This document shows, in pieces, positions 33,569 to 44,689 of a stretch of DNA of 64,000 bases (its first letter is position 1; the number at the start of each line of letters is the position of its first letter). The notes under the pieces were generated by a model. It saw only the letters and a program-made list of their open reading frames with translations. It did not search any database and was not told where the DNA came from. The translations under genes were made by a program, and so were the position numbers. Origin of the DNA: Imbricaverruca yamaguchii (lineage: Eukaryota > Arthropoda > Thecostraca > Neoverrucidae); assembly GCA_034440575.1 (NCBI GenBank), contig JAOTOL010001476.1, positions 399,501 through 463,500 of the forward strand, written 5' to 3'.

Positions 33569-34780
33569 CGCAGTGATGAAATATTCGGTAATTAGGGTGG
33601 AACATATCACTTTCTAAGCACTGGCTTGACATCCCTTCCAACGAAGCATTGACATCATGCTTCATGATTAGTCGCTATGATGTCTTTATATAGCATGTCT
33701 AACAGAATCTGCACGAATATCTCTTAGCACAAAGCCAGGATTGTCTATGGTGTGGTCTGTTATACGTTATCATTTCATAAGAATAGGTATTTTGTATCAG
33801 TATCGCTAAAATATTTGCAACGAAATTGTGTATCTCAAAACAAAGGAAAATGGTGCATGTATGAGTAAAAATGATAAAATGTTGGATAAAAATTGTATTG
33901 GGAGGACTTGTTTGAGTTATGTTAAGGGACGTCGTTTTCATGCCGAATTTCGACATCCTACTGCATTAGTTTCGACATCTCACACCTAAGGATAAAAAAT
34001 TGAACACTGCACTCCCGTGATAGGGCTGGTGCAATGGGTAATGCTGACTTTGTACAGGTCAGCTCTTCTGGCTGGTCATGACTCAATACAATACAGCAAT
34101 ACAATACAATACATACTCAATACAGCAGACTCAATACAATTGCCTTCTGCTGGGAAAATCCATCTAGACTTGCAGATACTCTTTGTGCACGCTGGGAAGC
34201 TGCTCACATTTTGAATATAAAAGTATAATTGTGCAGCAATTTTAGTGGTACCGGTATTTTGTAGTGCTTTGTTTACTAGTTTTACTGAAATATAGTTTAG
34301 TTTCGCAAATGAAGGTCGTCTTTGAAAAAGTGGAGTATTTCTGTATATTACTAACGTCCTTGCTCGCATAAACGAAGCCTTTTTCTTTCAAGAAATAATG
34401 TAGTCGATATGTACAGTAGACTGCGAAAATATGTGCTAGCTAGTCTTTCTTTCATTTGTAATTTTTGTATTTATGGCCACATCACTTACATATGAAATCT
34501 GTCCGGTGAAAATCTTGGTTGTAGCCGGTTTTAGTTGTCACGGTTTGAGCACGTGAACAAGAAAGGCCAAATAGCTTGTACTTGTCGAATAACGACCAAC
34601 TCCAATGACTTCCTGATAGAGTGCTGAAGCCGCGGTCGATACTTGCTGGAATGTTGCTGGATTGTACTGCATTACAGGCACGGCCAGGAGCCGCCTGTGT
34701 GTTGTGTTGTGTTGTGCTGCATTGTGTTGTGTCTTGTAGTTTGTATGGTCAAGCGTTCTCAGCACCGTTAGCTTTTTGCA
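33569..34780. other. Unique AT-rich intron 10 sequence
   Basis: The stretch contains a dispersed-repeat copy at 33943-33985 and a pentanucleotide ATACA-type repeat at 34080-34142. No exon is recognised. Confidence 0.6.
34080..34142. repeat. (AATAC)n-like microsatellite
   Basis: Interrupted repeats of CAATACAATACA occur with ACTCAATACAGCAG variants. Confidence 0.75.
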
Positions 34781-34781
34781 G

Positions 34782-35000
34782 TGTTGTGCTGTGTCTGTGA
34801 TCGGGACTCAGGAGTCGGCTGAATGTGTCGCTGTGTAGTGTTGTGCTGTGTCTGTGATCAGGGGTCGGGAGTCGGCTGAATGTGTCGCTGTGTAGTGTTG
34901 TGCTGTGTCTGTGATCAGGGCTCAGGAGTCGGCTGAATGTGTCGCTGTGCAGTGTTGTGCTGTGTCTGTGATCAGGGGTCGGGAGACGCCTGAATGTGTC
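34782..35000. repeat. 57-bp minisatellite in intron 10
   Basis: Nearly four copies have the core GTGTTGTGCTGTGTCTGTGA, with GTCGGCTGAATGTGTCGCTG. Confidence 0.9.
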
Positions 35001-35004
35001 GCCT

Positions 35005-35970
35005 TGCCTAGTTCCAGATATGATTGTTTGTAGTAAATGGCAATGCAGAGTGGAATGCTGTGTCGGTGTGTTTTGGTTACTCAGTGCATTGATGCGTCAT
35101 CCACCATGCACCGTCTACCGACACAAGCCTCGATTTTTACTGCCGAACTGTATGCCATTTTCCAAGCCCCCTTTTATACAGAATGACCGGTCCACAAAGT
35201 ACGTAGTTTTCACAGACTCTTTGAGCAGTCTCCTGACACTGAACATCTTTAACCAGGATAACCGACTTGTTCGGAGGATTAGCAAAGTCGTAAAATCCCT
35301 ACGTGACATCGGCAGAAATATCGTGTTCTGCTGGATTCCTAGCCATGTTGGACTCGCGGGAAACGAAGCTGCTGACGTAACCGCCAAACACACCATTGGT
35401 AATAGCCGTGTGGTCCATCTACGGCTCCATCCAAGGGATCTATACCCCACTATATTGTCAAATATACGGTCAGAATGGCAACAAACCTGGAATTGGAAGT
35501 GTAGTAAGCTCAGGGTTTTAAAACTGACACTAGGAAAGTGGCTGTCCTCTCACCGATCCAAACGCCTGGAAGAAGTAATTCTCTGCCGATTGAGAATAGG
35601 TCATACCTTCGCACCACATAGTTATATGCTTACCGGTGATGACCGTCCCCTATGTCCGCGCTGCTCTAACCCGATTACCGTGTACCATGTTTTAGTTGGC
35701 TGTACACTGCTCAATCCTCGACGACGCCAGATTTTAGGACTGTTCAACACCGACTCTTCTTTACGCATCCTAATAGGGAACGACTCTGAGGTGGCGTCTG
35801 GGAATATTTTTATCTTCATTCGACAAGCTCGCCTTGACGTGATATACCCCCACCCGTGAAGATGGATAGCAAGCTATGATAGCAGCACCGTATATTGATC
35901 ACAATTCAGTTATGGGCGCAAAATGACCCTAGATGTCGACGCGCCCGTAAACTCCAATCCACCACCACCA
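35005..35970 (+). mobile_element. LINE (Jockey-like non-LTR retrotransposon) RNase H end, decayed
   Basis: The translation contains KYVVFTDSLSSLLTL, IVFCWIPSHVGLAGNEAADV (the RNase H 'IPSHVG..GNE.AD' signature), a helical region, and a C-terminal HTF..HSYMLTGDDRPLCPRC with YHVLVGC, a CCHC-like element typical of Jockey/I-type LINEs. The upstream strand of RNase H (IFTAELYAIF) is in another frame, so at least one indel lies near 35190, with another change upstream. The ORF ends at 35857. The 3' UTR tail at 35911-35970 (ATGGGCGCAAAATGACC, then GTCGACGCGCCCGTAAACTC) is shared with the short fragments elsewhere. No reverse transcriptase domain is present, so the copy is 5'-truncated and dead. Confidence 0.88.
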
Positions 35971-36035
35971 TGCACCATGGCAGTCAAGACCGGCTGCCGG
36001 CAGCACTGTTCTGTCACGTCACGTCACGTCGGCAG

Positions 36036-36213
36036 CTACGGCCAGGAGACGCCGGTGCCGCTGGTGACGCTGTGGCTGCGCTTCTTCACGTGCATCGCCG
36101 ACTGGTCCCGCGACGCCAGCCTCCTCTACCTGCTGAACAATCTGCTGCGGGCCGCCTTCGTGCACGCCGAGGCCAGACGTCAGGCAGGACTCATCATAGA
36201 CGGCCTGGTGCAG
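36036..36213 (+). CDS. EPG5: EPG5 exon 11
   Basis: The acceptor is GTCGGCAG and the donor CAG|GTCAGA. The exon is 178 nt, phase 2 in and 0 out. It encodes YGQETPVPLVTLWLRFFTCI, DWSRDASLLYLLNNLLRAAF and RQAGLIIDGLVQ. 'P...LWL.....DW......LYL.....AF' matches the family. It lies about 65 bp after the LINE tail. Confidence 0.87.
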
Positions 36214-38110
36214 GTCAGACTCTGGGTCATGTGTAGCCTGGTGAGGTCAGACTCTGGGTCATGTGTAGCCTGGTGCAGGTCAGACTCTGGGCCATGTGTA
36301 GCCTGGTGCAGGTCAGACTCTGGGCCATGTGTAGCCTGGTGCAGGTCAGACTCTGGGCCATGTGTAGCCTGGTGCAGGTCAGACTCTGGGCCATGTGTAG
36401 CCTGGTGCAGGTAAGCGGTCAGACTCTGGGCCATGGTGTAGCCTGGTGAGCCTGGTGCAGGGTAGATCTGGGCCATGTGTAGCCTGGTGCAGGTCAGACT
36501 CTGGGCCATGTGTAGCCTGGTGAAGGTCAGACTCTGGGCCATGTGTAGCCTGGTGCAGGTCAGACTCTGGGCCATGTGTAGCCTGGTGCAGGTCAGACGC
36601 TGGGACATGTGTAGCCTGGTGCAGGTCAAGTGACTCTGGGCCATGTGTAGCCTGGTGCAGGTCAGACTCTGGGCCATGTGTAGCCTGGTGCAGGTCAGAC
36701 TCTGGGTCATGTGTAGCCTGGTGCAGGTCAGACTCTGGGCCATGTGTAGCCTGGTGCAGGTCAGACTCTGGGCCATGTGTAGCCTGGTGCAGGTCAGACT
36801 CTGGGACATGTGTAGCCTGGACAAGGTCAGACTCTGGGACATGTGTAGCCTGGTCAAGGTCAGACTCTGGGTCATGTGTAGCCTGGTGCAGGTCAGACTC
36901 TGGGACATGTGTAGCCTGGTGCAGGTCAGACTCTGGGTCATGTGCAGCCTGGTGCAGGTCAGACTCTGGGTCATGTGTAGCCTGGTGCAGGTCAGACTCT
37001 GGGCCATGTGTAGCCTGGTGCAGGTCAGACTCTGGGACATGTGTAGCCTGGGGGTCAGACTCTGGGCATGTGTAGCCTGGTGCAGGTCAGACTCTGGGCC
37101 ATGTGTAGCCTGGTGAGGTCAGATCTGGGCATGTGTAGCCTGGTGCAGGTCAGACTCTGGGACATGTGTAGCCTGGTGCAGGTCAGACTCTGGGACATGT
37201 GTAGCCTGGTGCAGGTCAGACTCTGGGCCATGTGTAGCCTGGTGCAGGTCAGACTCTGGGACATGTGTAGCCTGGTGCAGGTCAGACTCTGGGCCATGTG
37301 TAGCCTGGTGCAGGTCAGACTCTGGGCCATGTGTAGCCTGGTGCAGGTCAGACTCTGGGTCATGTGTAGCCTGGTGCAGGTCAGACTCTGGGCCATGTGT
37401 AGCCTGGTGCAGGTCAGACTCTGGGACATGTGTAGCCTGGTGCAGGTCAGACTCTGGGCCATGTGTAGCCTGGTGCAGGTCAGACTCTGGGCCATGTGTA
37501 GCCTGGTGCAGGTCAGACTCTGGGCCATGTGTAGCCTGGTGCAGGTCAGACTCTGGGCCATGTGTAGCCTGGTGCAGGTCAGACTCTGGGCCATGTGTAG
37601 CCTGGTGCAGGTCAGACTCTGGGCCATGTGTAGCCTGGTGCAGGTCAGTTGATCTGGGCCATGTGTAGCCTGGTGCAGGTCAGACTCTGGGCCATGTGTA
37701 GCCTGGTGCAGGTCAGACTCTGGGCCATGTGTAGCCTGGTGCAGGTCAGACTCTGGGCCATGTGTAGCCTGGTGCAGGTCAGACTCTGGGCCATGTGTAG
37801 CCTGGTGCAGGTCAGACTCTGGGACATGTGTAGCCTGGTGCAGGTCAGACTCTGGGACATGTATAGTCTGGACAAGGTCAGACTCTGGGACCATACGTAG
37901 CCTGGTGCATGTCAGAATCCGCGCCATGTATAGGTTGGTGGAGGTCGGACTTTCGGCCATGTATATTCTAGTGCAGGTCAGACTTTGGGCCCATGCGTAG
38001 CCTGGTGCAGGTCAGTCTCTGGGTCATGTATAGCCCGGTGCATGCTATACTCTGATCCCATACATAATTTGTTGCAGGTCAGACTGGGTCGTGTATAGCC
38101 TGGCGCAGGT
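36200..38110. repeat. 33-bp donor-seeded minisatellite (exon 11 end + 5' splice site)
   Basis: About 55 copies of GTCAGACTCTGGGCCATGTG plus TAGCCTGGTGCAG are present. The exon ends GGCCTGGTGCAG and its donor starts GTCAGACTCTGGGTCATGTG, so each unit repeats both sides of the junction. ATGGCCC/TGGGAC/TGGGTC variants are interspersed. The array decays after 37870. The unit is a multiple of three, giving spurious ORFs. Confidence 0.96.
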
Positions 38111-38199
38111 CAGACTGGGTCATACATAGTCTGGTTCAGGTCCGACTCGAAAGCGATGCTCAGTCTTTTGCAAGTCTGCCTGTGGGGATATCTTTGTGT

Positions 38200-38394
38200 C
38201 ATCTTGTTTGTTTATTGGTTGGTTCACGACACACTTTATGCACATTCACGGATAATGGCGCCGCCCACACTGTTTCGCCGGTGGGCCGCGGGATTGGGAA
38301 ATGTCGCTAGAGTCGCTAGAGTGGCGCTAGAGTCGAACCCGGGACCTTTGGTACCCATAGCCCGACACATTAACCACTCGGCCATCTCCGCCCC
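38200..38394 (-). mobile_element. tRNA-headed SINE, family 1
   Basis: Read on the minus strand: head GATGGCCGAGTGGTTAA, B-box GGGTTCGACTCT, body CCCAATCCCGCGGCCCACCG and the AAACAAACAA tail. It carries a small internal duplication of CGCTAGAGT at 38305-38330. Confidence 0.85.
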
Positions 38395-38459
38395 TTTGTG
38401 TCATCTTCAGTGTCTTGAGTGTATATTTGTGTCGATGTCGTGCCGGCCGTGGGCCACAG

Positions 38460-38756
38460 TTGGCGTGTCGGGAGGCCGGCGGCCGCCGCACCGGCGCGTC
38501 CGCTGACGGCGCCGGTGCGGCTCGACAGGCCGGCAGCGGGATCCGGCCGGCGGCCGGGCTCGCCTCGCTGCTCGCCTGGGTGTCGGGCGGCTCGCTGCAG
38601 CCGCTGATGCCGGCCGGCTCGCTGCCGGCCGCGCCGTGGCTCGCCTGGTTCTGCCTGTGCGCCGAGACCCGGCAGCAGACGGCGTGCGGCCTCTGGCACG
38701 ACCTGATCTGCACACTGTGCGAGGAGCGGCACCTCTCGCTGGACCAGGCGCTCAAG
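38460..38756 (+). CDS. EPG5: EPG5 exon 12
   Basis: The acceptor is GGGCCACAG and the donor AAG|GTGCGG. The exon is 297 nt, phase 0 at both ends. It begins with a Gly/Ala/Arg-rich linker (LACREAGGRRTGASADGAGA), then LASLLAWVSGGSLQPLMP, APWLAWFCLCAE and LWHDLICTLCEERHLSLDQA with LK. 'L...L.W...G...P' and 'DQALK' before the next exon are typical. The linker is more divergent, so the 5' edge could differ. Confidence 0.85.
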
Positions 38757-39315
38757 GTGCGGCTCGACCGGCGCTGACGCCCCCCCCCCTCTGGGCCCAC
38801 GCTCGGAGCACTGCATCCCCTCCCCAGAGGCCGCCTCGAGGCGCGGCTGTGGTATCCTGCGGCGGCCTTGGCCTGTGCTCTAGGTGTGGCCTCGTGCGGG
38901 TCCTCCCGACTGCGAGGAAGTGTGGCTTCGGCCATGTTTTGTCCGCATCCGTGTCATTCACCGCTGGTACCATTGACGTCACAAATAACTTGGCGACTAC
39001 GTTGTGCGTTCTGGCACTTGAATGTCTTGCATATGTATATGTGTGGTGCGAAACAGTATACCTGTGCAGAATATTCACGTGCCAGGCCACCCAGCTTGAC
39101 TACCAAGCTATTTGTGATGCCAGTAGTACATGACACCGCACTATTGTTAGCGCGATGATGGTATGCATTGCCTTTTGTACGCGAGTGGTCAAATACAAGT
39201 CGAAGCGCCCTAAAGCCCAACTTATGACAGACACATGATTTGCTTTCATTCGTCATGTGGTGCCTTATTATTGTGAGAACAGTTCGCAGTGTGCTCTACC
39301 ATTGATCCGACCGTG
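38757..39315. other. Unique 5' part of intron 12
   Basis: GC-rich directly after exon 12, then ordinary. A faint LINE-tail echo (GTCGAAGCGCCCTAAAGCCC) lies at 39199-39219. No exon is recognised. Confidence 0.5.
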
Positions 39316-39319
39316 GCAT

Positions 39320-39960
39320 GGCGAGTCTCGCCTGGTGCCGCTAACCGTGATCCCACCGTGATATTGTGATACTCTCGTCTGATCCGTGGTCCCACCGTGA
39401 TATTGTGATACTCTCGTCTGATCCGTGATCCCACCGTGATATTGTGATACTCTCGTCTGATCCGTGGTCCCACCGTGATATTGTGATACTCTCGTCTGAT
39501 CCGTGGTCCCACCGTGATATTGTGATACTCTCGTCTGATCCGTGATCCCACCGTGATATTGTGATACTCGTCTGATCCGTGGTCCCACCGTGATATTGTG
39601 ATACTCTCGTCTGATCCGTGGTCCCACCGTGATATTGTGATACTCTCGTCTGATCCGTGGTCCCACCGTGATATTGTGATACTCTCGTCTGATCCGTGAT
39701 CCCACCGTGATATTGTGATAATCCTGTCTGATGCATCTTGCACTGGTGCTACCGTGATATTGTGATACTCCCGTCTGATGCATCTTGCACTGATGCTACC
39801 GTGATATTGTGATACTCCCGTCTGATGCTACTAGCCATTAGACGAGAGTATCACAATACCATGTGTATCACAATATCATGATGCTGTCGTGATATTGTGA
39901 TACACTCGTCTGATGCCACTAGCCATGATCCCACCTTGATATTTTGATACTCTCGTCTGC
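39320..39960. repeat. 39-bp minisatellite with an internal inversion, intron 12
   Basis: About 13 copies have the core CCCACCGTGATATTGTGATA, with CTCTCGTCTGATCCGTGGT. Around 39838-39880 the unit is in reverse orientation (GACGAGAGTATCACAATA), then returns, forming a hairpin. Confidence 0.93.
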
Positions 39961-41160
39961 CGCTGCCGACCATGGCATCTGTGTGTTGGTCGTCTCTGAA
40001 ATATATCTACGTCTGTGTTGACTGACCTGTGCTGACATCTGTAGCGTGGCCAGTCGCCTCTATGCAGGCGTGGCCTCTGTCTGACACCTGGTCTGCAGTT
40101 AGCGGCTCCTGCCGGTGACCTTTACGTATCTGAACTCTCTGTGACTTCCGATCACAGCATTGATCTCGTCTTGCTGAACATAGGAGGGCATATCATCGTA
40201 TTGCCGTAATGTTGAGCAAGCATTGGTCGGAAGATGTCACGTCGTGGATTGTGCATGAAGTATGACACATAAGATGACACATGGGGTGGGTTTTTGTGTG
40301 AAATGTATATGAGTATGTTGGGCCTGAAAAAGTCCTCCAACGGCTTACGTTTCCAACACTGACCGCGTTGAAAAAGTAAGCCGCTGTGGCCATGACCAGG
40401 GTGCGACTGACACGTGTGCAACCCTCCTATGTTCGACCTTGACCTTTGTGCGACCATACTCCATATTGTGACCATATAACTATGGCCTGTGCATGGAACA
40501 GCCTGGCGTAACCCTGGCATCTGCACACCACAAACCTGCGTAATACTGACTTGTGTAATGCTCTGATCTGTGCATGGTCATAGGCTCTATAGTACCCTGA
40601 ATTGTGCATGATCCTGACCTCTGTGTAGCCGTGACCTATGTATGTTCCTGACCTCTGCGCAGGGTTAAAATAATGGTTTTTCGTGAAGTGTGAGATGTAG
40701 AAACGCGCACAGTAGGATATCGAAATTTGCCATAGAATTAGTATCATTTAAAATAGTTTTGACGTCTTTCAGACTCAAATTTGAGTCAATGGTTTAGGTA
40801 CTTATGACTGTATCTTTATCATTTGTTTTGAGATTCGTAATTTAAGAAGAGCTATCTTCGGGATAAGAAGAAATACTATAAACTGGTATCGTATGCCACA
40901 CCACATTATATGTGTGGCATACGATAGCAGCACTTACCTGTAAAGTATAATGTAATTGCATTGTGAAGTGTTCGTGTACCACCATTCCTTATTGAGCATG
41001 AACATGCTATTTATAAACAAGATACTGTTAGAAAGGAGACACAGAGATACATAAGCATGCATCAAGGTGCAGGATGTGGATACTTCTTGGAGAAGGATGT
41101 CGATTGCCTGTTCAGAAGGCGGTACATTCCACCCTATTTCGCGAATAATTTAACACTGCC
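39961..41160. other. Unique intron 12 sequence
   Basis: AT-rich, with a minus-strand dispersed-repeat copy at 40683-40735 and a 14-bp-stem hairpin at 40888-40925. No exon is recognised. Confidence 0.55.
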
Positions 41161-41164
41161 TCTG

Positions 41165-41685
41165 CGTGATCCTGATCTGTGTATGCCCATGACTCCATGT
41201 GACGGTGACCTGTGTATGATCCTCACCCGTGTGTGACCCTGATCTGTGCATGACCGTGACCCCCATGTGACGGTGACCTGTGTATTATAATGACCTCCGT
41301 GTGACTCCTGCCTGTGTATGACCGTGAGCCCCATGTGACCGTGACCTGTGTATGATCCTCACCCCCTGTGTGGCCCTAGCCTGTGTATGACCGTGACCGC
41401 CATGTGACCGTGACCTGTGTTTCACCCCTGTGTGGCCCTGATCTGTGTATGACCGTGACCCCCATGTGATCGTGACCTGTGTACGACCCTGACCTCTGTA
41501 TGACCGTGACCTCCACGTGACGGTGACCTGTGTATGACCCTGACCTCCACGTGACCCTGACCTCTGTATGACCCTAACCTCCACGTGGCGGTGACCTGTG
41601 TATGACCGTGACCTCTGTATGACCCTGACCTCCACGTGGCGGCGACCTGTGTATGACCGTGACCGCCACGTGACGGTGACCTGTG
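41165..41685. repeat. ~34-bp degenerate minisatellite before exon 13
   Basis: The core CCATGTGACCGTGACCTGTG, with TATGACC, is repeated about 15 times at 25-37 bp. The last unit (GCCACGTGACGGTGACCTGT) stops 8 bp before the exon 13 acceptor. Confidence 0.88.
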
Positions 41686-41692
41686 CCGGCAG

Positions 41693-43180
41693 CGGGTGTG
41701 CAGTCAGCAGCGGCTGCCGCCGCTGGCCGTGCAGGACCTGGCCGTGTACCGGTGGGCGCAGCAGGCGCTCGACACCGACCTCGACTGTCCGCTGCTGCCC
41801 GCCTTCTGGCAGCACTTCTTCGCGCTGTTCCTGGCGCGCGCGCACGACATGCACGGCCGCGACCTGGGCAGCGTCGGCGACCGCTTCATGGAGGGCCTGG
41901 TGAACGCACAGTACCAGCGCCGGCTGGTGCGGCGGCTGCGCGAGACGGTCGACCACTACCGGCAGCGGGTGGAGCTGGCGGCCGAGCGGCGCGGCGACGC
42001 CATCGACGGCGAGCTGATGCTGCTGCGGGCCGTGGCGCAGATGGCGGCCACCTTCACGCTGTGGCTGGAGGAGCCGCGCCTGCACGGGCCGCACGTGTAC
42101 GCGCCCGACCTGCCGGCCAGCTACCAGGGCGGCCGGCTGGTGCGGCTGCTGAGCCAGCCGCCGCCCGGCGACGTGTGGCTCGAGTTCGTCAACGACGCGG
42201 CCGTGGCGCGGCTGCGCGACGCGTGCCTGCGCCAGCGCGCCGCCAGCCACCACGACCACCGGCCGGGCTCGGCCGCCTCGACGCCCGTCAGGGGCGACGA
42301 GTCGCCGGCGCAGCGCATCGTCAAGCGGCTGCGCTCGTACGACGCCCGCGCAGAGCTGCCGCCGGCGGCCGCGTTCGCGTCGGCGGTGCCGCCGCCGCCG
42401 GCGGCAGCCGACGACGCGTCGGTCGGGCCGGCGGCGGCGCTGGCGGCGCTCGAGCCGGCCTTCTCGCAGCTGGCGGCGCACGCGATGCAGTTCTGCGGCG
42501 AGCGGGCCGAGCACTCGGCGCTCGACGGCCAGTACCTGGAGCTGCTGCCGGGCCTGTACACCAACGAGCCGACGCAGGTGGTGCAGCGCGTGCCGTGCGA
42601 GGAGCCGTGCCGCGCCGGCGTCGAGGCGCCCTGCTCGGGTCCGGCCGCCGTCCTGCTCGAGTGCGACACGGCGCGGCTCAACGGCGCCGTCTACCACGGC
42701 ATCGACGAGAACCGGCGGCGCGCCGCGCAGCTGGAGGCGGCGGCGCGCGCCGACCCGCCGCCGCCGCTGGCCGCCGCCGCCGTTCATCTGGAGACGTTCA
42801 TCCAGTGGCTGGTGCTGGCCTACCAGCGGGAGTCCAGCGGCAGCGGCGGCGGCGGCGGCGTGGCCAGGCTGCAGCAGACGGGCTCGCGCCTCTTCCACCA
42901 CGTGGTGGCCGTCAGCAGCGAGGAGAGCCGCCAGTGTCCGGCTGTCGACCGGCTGCTGGCGGCGTGCCTGGCCGTGCTCGGCGCCACCTTCGTGCAGCGG
43001 CAGGCGGCCGAGTGCGCCCCGCTGCTGGAGGCCGTGCTGCGGCACGAGCACCTGGCCGACCGGCTGGTGGTGCACCTGTGCCCGGCCGCCGCCGACGCAG
43101 ACGACTACGTCCGGCTCTACCAGGCGGTCACGTGCGTGTCGCGAGACAAGGCCGCGCTGGCCTCCACCATACTGAGCAAG
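41693..43180 (+). CDS. EPG5: EPG5 exon 13 (large, 496 codons)
   Basis: The acceptor is GTGCCGGCAG and the donor AAG|GTCAGT. The exon is 1,488 nt, phase 0 at both ends, by far the largest here. It opens RVCSQQRLPPLAVQDLAVYR with WAQQALD, DCPLLPAFWQHFFALFLARA and GDRFMEG, then FTLWLEEPRLHG, VYAPDLPASYQGGRLVRLL and DVWLEFVNDAAV. A Pro/Ala-rich linker follows (about residues 200-260 of the exon), then DGQYLELLPGLYTNEPTQVV, AAVHLETFIQWLVLAYQ, a SGSGGGGG insertion, LFHHVVAVSSEESRQCPAVD and ASTILSK. The long collinear match to EPG5 (YRWA.QAL...PLLP..WQ.FF; LP..Y.....LY.N; QR.P...) is the strongest evidence for the gene call. Confidence 0.95.
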
Positions 43181-43198
43181 GTCAGTCTGGCCCAGCCG

Positions 43199-43377
43199 GC
43201 CGGGGATGGCCGAGTGGTTAAGGTGTTGGGCTCTGGGTAGCAAAGGTCCCGGGTTCGACACCCGCACCGATCGGGACATTTCCCAATCCTGCGGCCCGCG
43301 GGCGAAGCAGTGTGGGCCTTGCCATCAGCCGTAAGTGTGCATAAAGTACCTCGTGAATCACCAAATAAACAAACAGT
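43199..43377 (+). mobile_element. tRNA-headed SINE, family 1, 18 bp past exon 13
   Basis: The head is GGATGGCCGAGTGGTTAAGG with B-box GGGTTCGACACC, then body CATTTCCCAATCCTGCGGCC and tail AAATAAACAAAC. It sits immediately after the exon 13 donor in the same orientation as the gene. Confidence 0.87.
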
Positions 43378-44680
43378 CGGGCCGAGCCATTGGATGGAGC
43401 GGCAATTCGAGATCACGGAGGCGTAGGTGGAAGATGTTTCCCATCACGTTTGAGGATGATGATTTTAGTTCTCTTTGGTGTGTCAGAAGTTCCCTTTTGT
43501 TCTTCTCAGTGAATTTGGGTAGTTTATCAACAGGTGGGTGCCAGGTTGCAGGTGAGCCAGCAGTCACTGTTAGACGGCACCGTTTAACTCCAGCACGAAC
43601 ACTGAAGTGACAATTTTACTGAGAGTATGATGTTCTAGATGACAAACGTCCGGCAGCAGCCTGTTTTCCAGCCCTGATCCAAGGCCGCGACAACGGATCC
43701 GCTTGAGGCTCTCGGCGATGCCTTTAACTCGAGTGGAAAATTGTGTTCCTTGGTTTTTATAGGAGCTTCGAATGGTGCTGTTTGCATTAGTATTGTGCAA
43801 GCATGTTGATCCTTGACCAGAAGGTCAGCCATGTGGAGCATTGAACCTGCATTATCATTACAGTGATAGCACGCTGAATGCCTGCTGGAAAACGGCTGCA
43901 TATCAATATCGCTGAAATCGTTTTGTTCTGCTTGCTAAACTTGCCACCCCTTGTCATCAAAATGCATCCCATTCTCTATGACTACCATCATTCCCGAATT
44001 ACAAACCGGAGTAAGGTAGTTCCAGGAGGAAGTCTGGTAGTACAGGGCATGTTCGTACATCACCATTTAACAGTCCAGGGCTCGTTCGGATGTGCAGGGC
44101 CCGTTCCGAAGTCCAAGGCACTTGTGGGAAGTGCACGGCACGTTCGGAAGTACAGGGCTCGTTCGTGTCCTCCAAATCGGACGTTCCGAAGTGTTCCACT
44201 TCAACTTCAGAATTTAAAGCCCAGCCCTGGTCTCGCTACAGCCCTGATCAGCCAGCCATGGTGTCGGCACGTTGATCATCAATAAATCAATAGGGTTAGC
44301 CAGATCCAACTGCGTAATCCTACCATAGCCATCACGATCTTCAGAAAGGTCTGTTGCGCCACCAAGAAATACCATTCTGGCTGTCGCGTTCCTGACCAAG
44401 GAAAGATGACCCACACCAGTCCTCGACTCGGTCAGCCTGGTCATAGCCTACACTGACACCAAAGCCGTCCCTCCATGGTGATTCTGATCAAGGACGGTCT
44501 GCCGAGAACGACTTTTGTGGTCGATATTTATACATAATAACTCATCACGTTGATACATGAACGTTTTCCTGCTCAGCCGTTTGCGACCGTCCCCCTTGGA
44601 CTATCCAAGTGTTTCAGGTTATCATTTACTCGGTCTCTCCGGCTCCACGTGTAGCTATGCTCTTACCCTGTAGCTTCCCC
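43378..44680. other. Unique intron 13 sequence
   Basis: Mostly single-copy intron with the 25-bp repeat at 44035-44200 listed separately. Short ORFs on both strands carry no recognisable domain. Confidence 0.55.
44035..44200. repeat. ~25-bp degenerate repeat in intron 13
   Basis: Six diverged copies contain CAGGGCTCGTTCGGA or CACGGCACGTTCGGA. Confidence 0.7.
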
Positions 44681-44689
44681 GGTTTGATC

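Noticed and set aside
29097..33665. Very long open frames (over 1,500, 1,150 and 640 codons) on both strands
   Set aside because: They are products of 18/21-bp repeats divisible by three, low-complexity in every frame, and lie in intron 10 of EPG5.
34996..35859. Host RNase H-like gene
   Set aside because: Frameshifted, lacks introns and start, and ends in a Jockey-type zinc knuckle plus LINE 3' tail; it is a dead retrotransposon fragment.
41285..43279. Minus-strand 664-codon and + strand second-frame 512-codon frames over exon 13
   Set aside because: Shadows of the GC-rich exon 13; Arg/Ala/Gly-rich and unlike any family, whereas the 496-codon frame matches EPG5.
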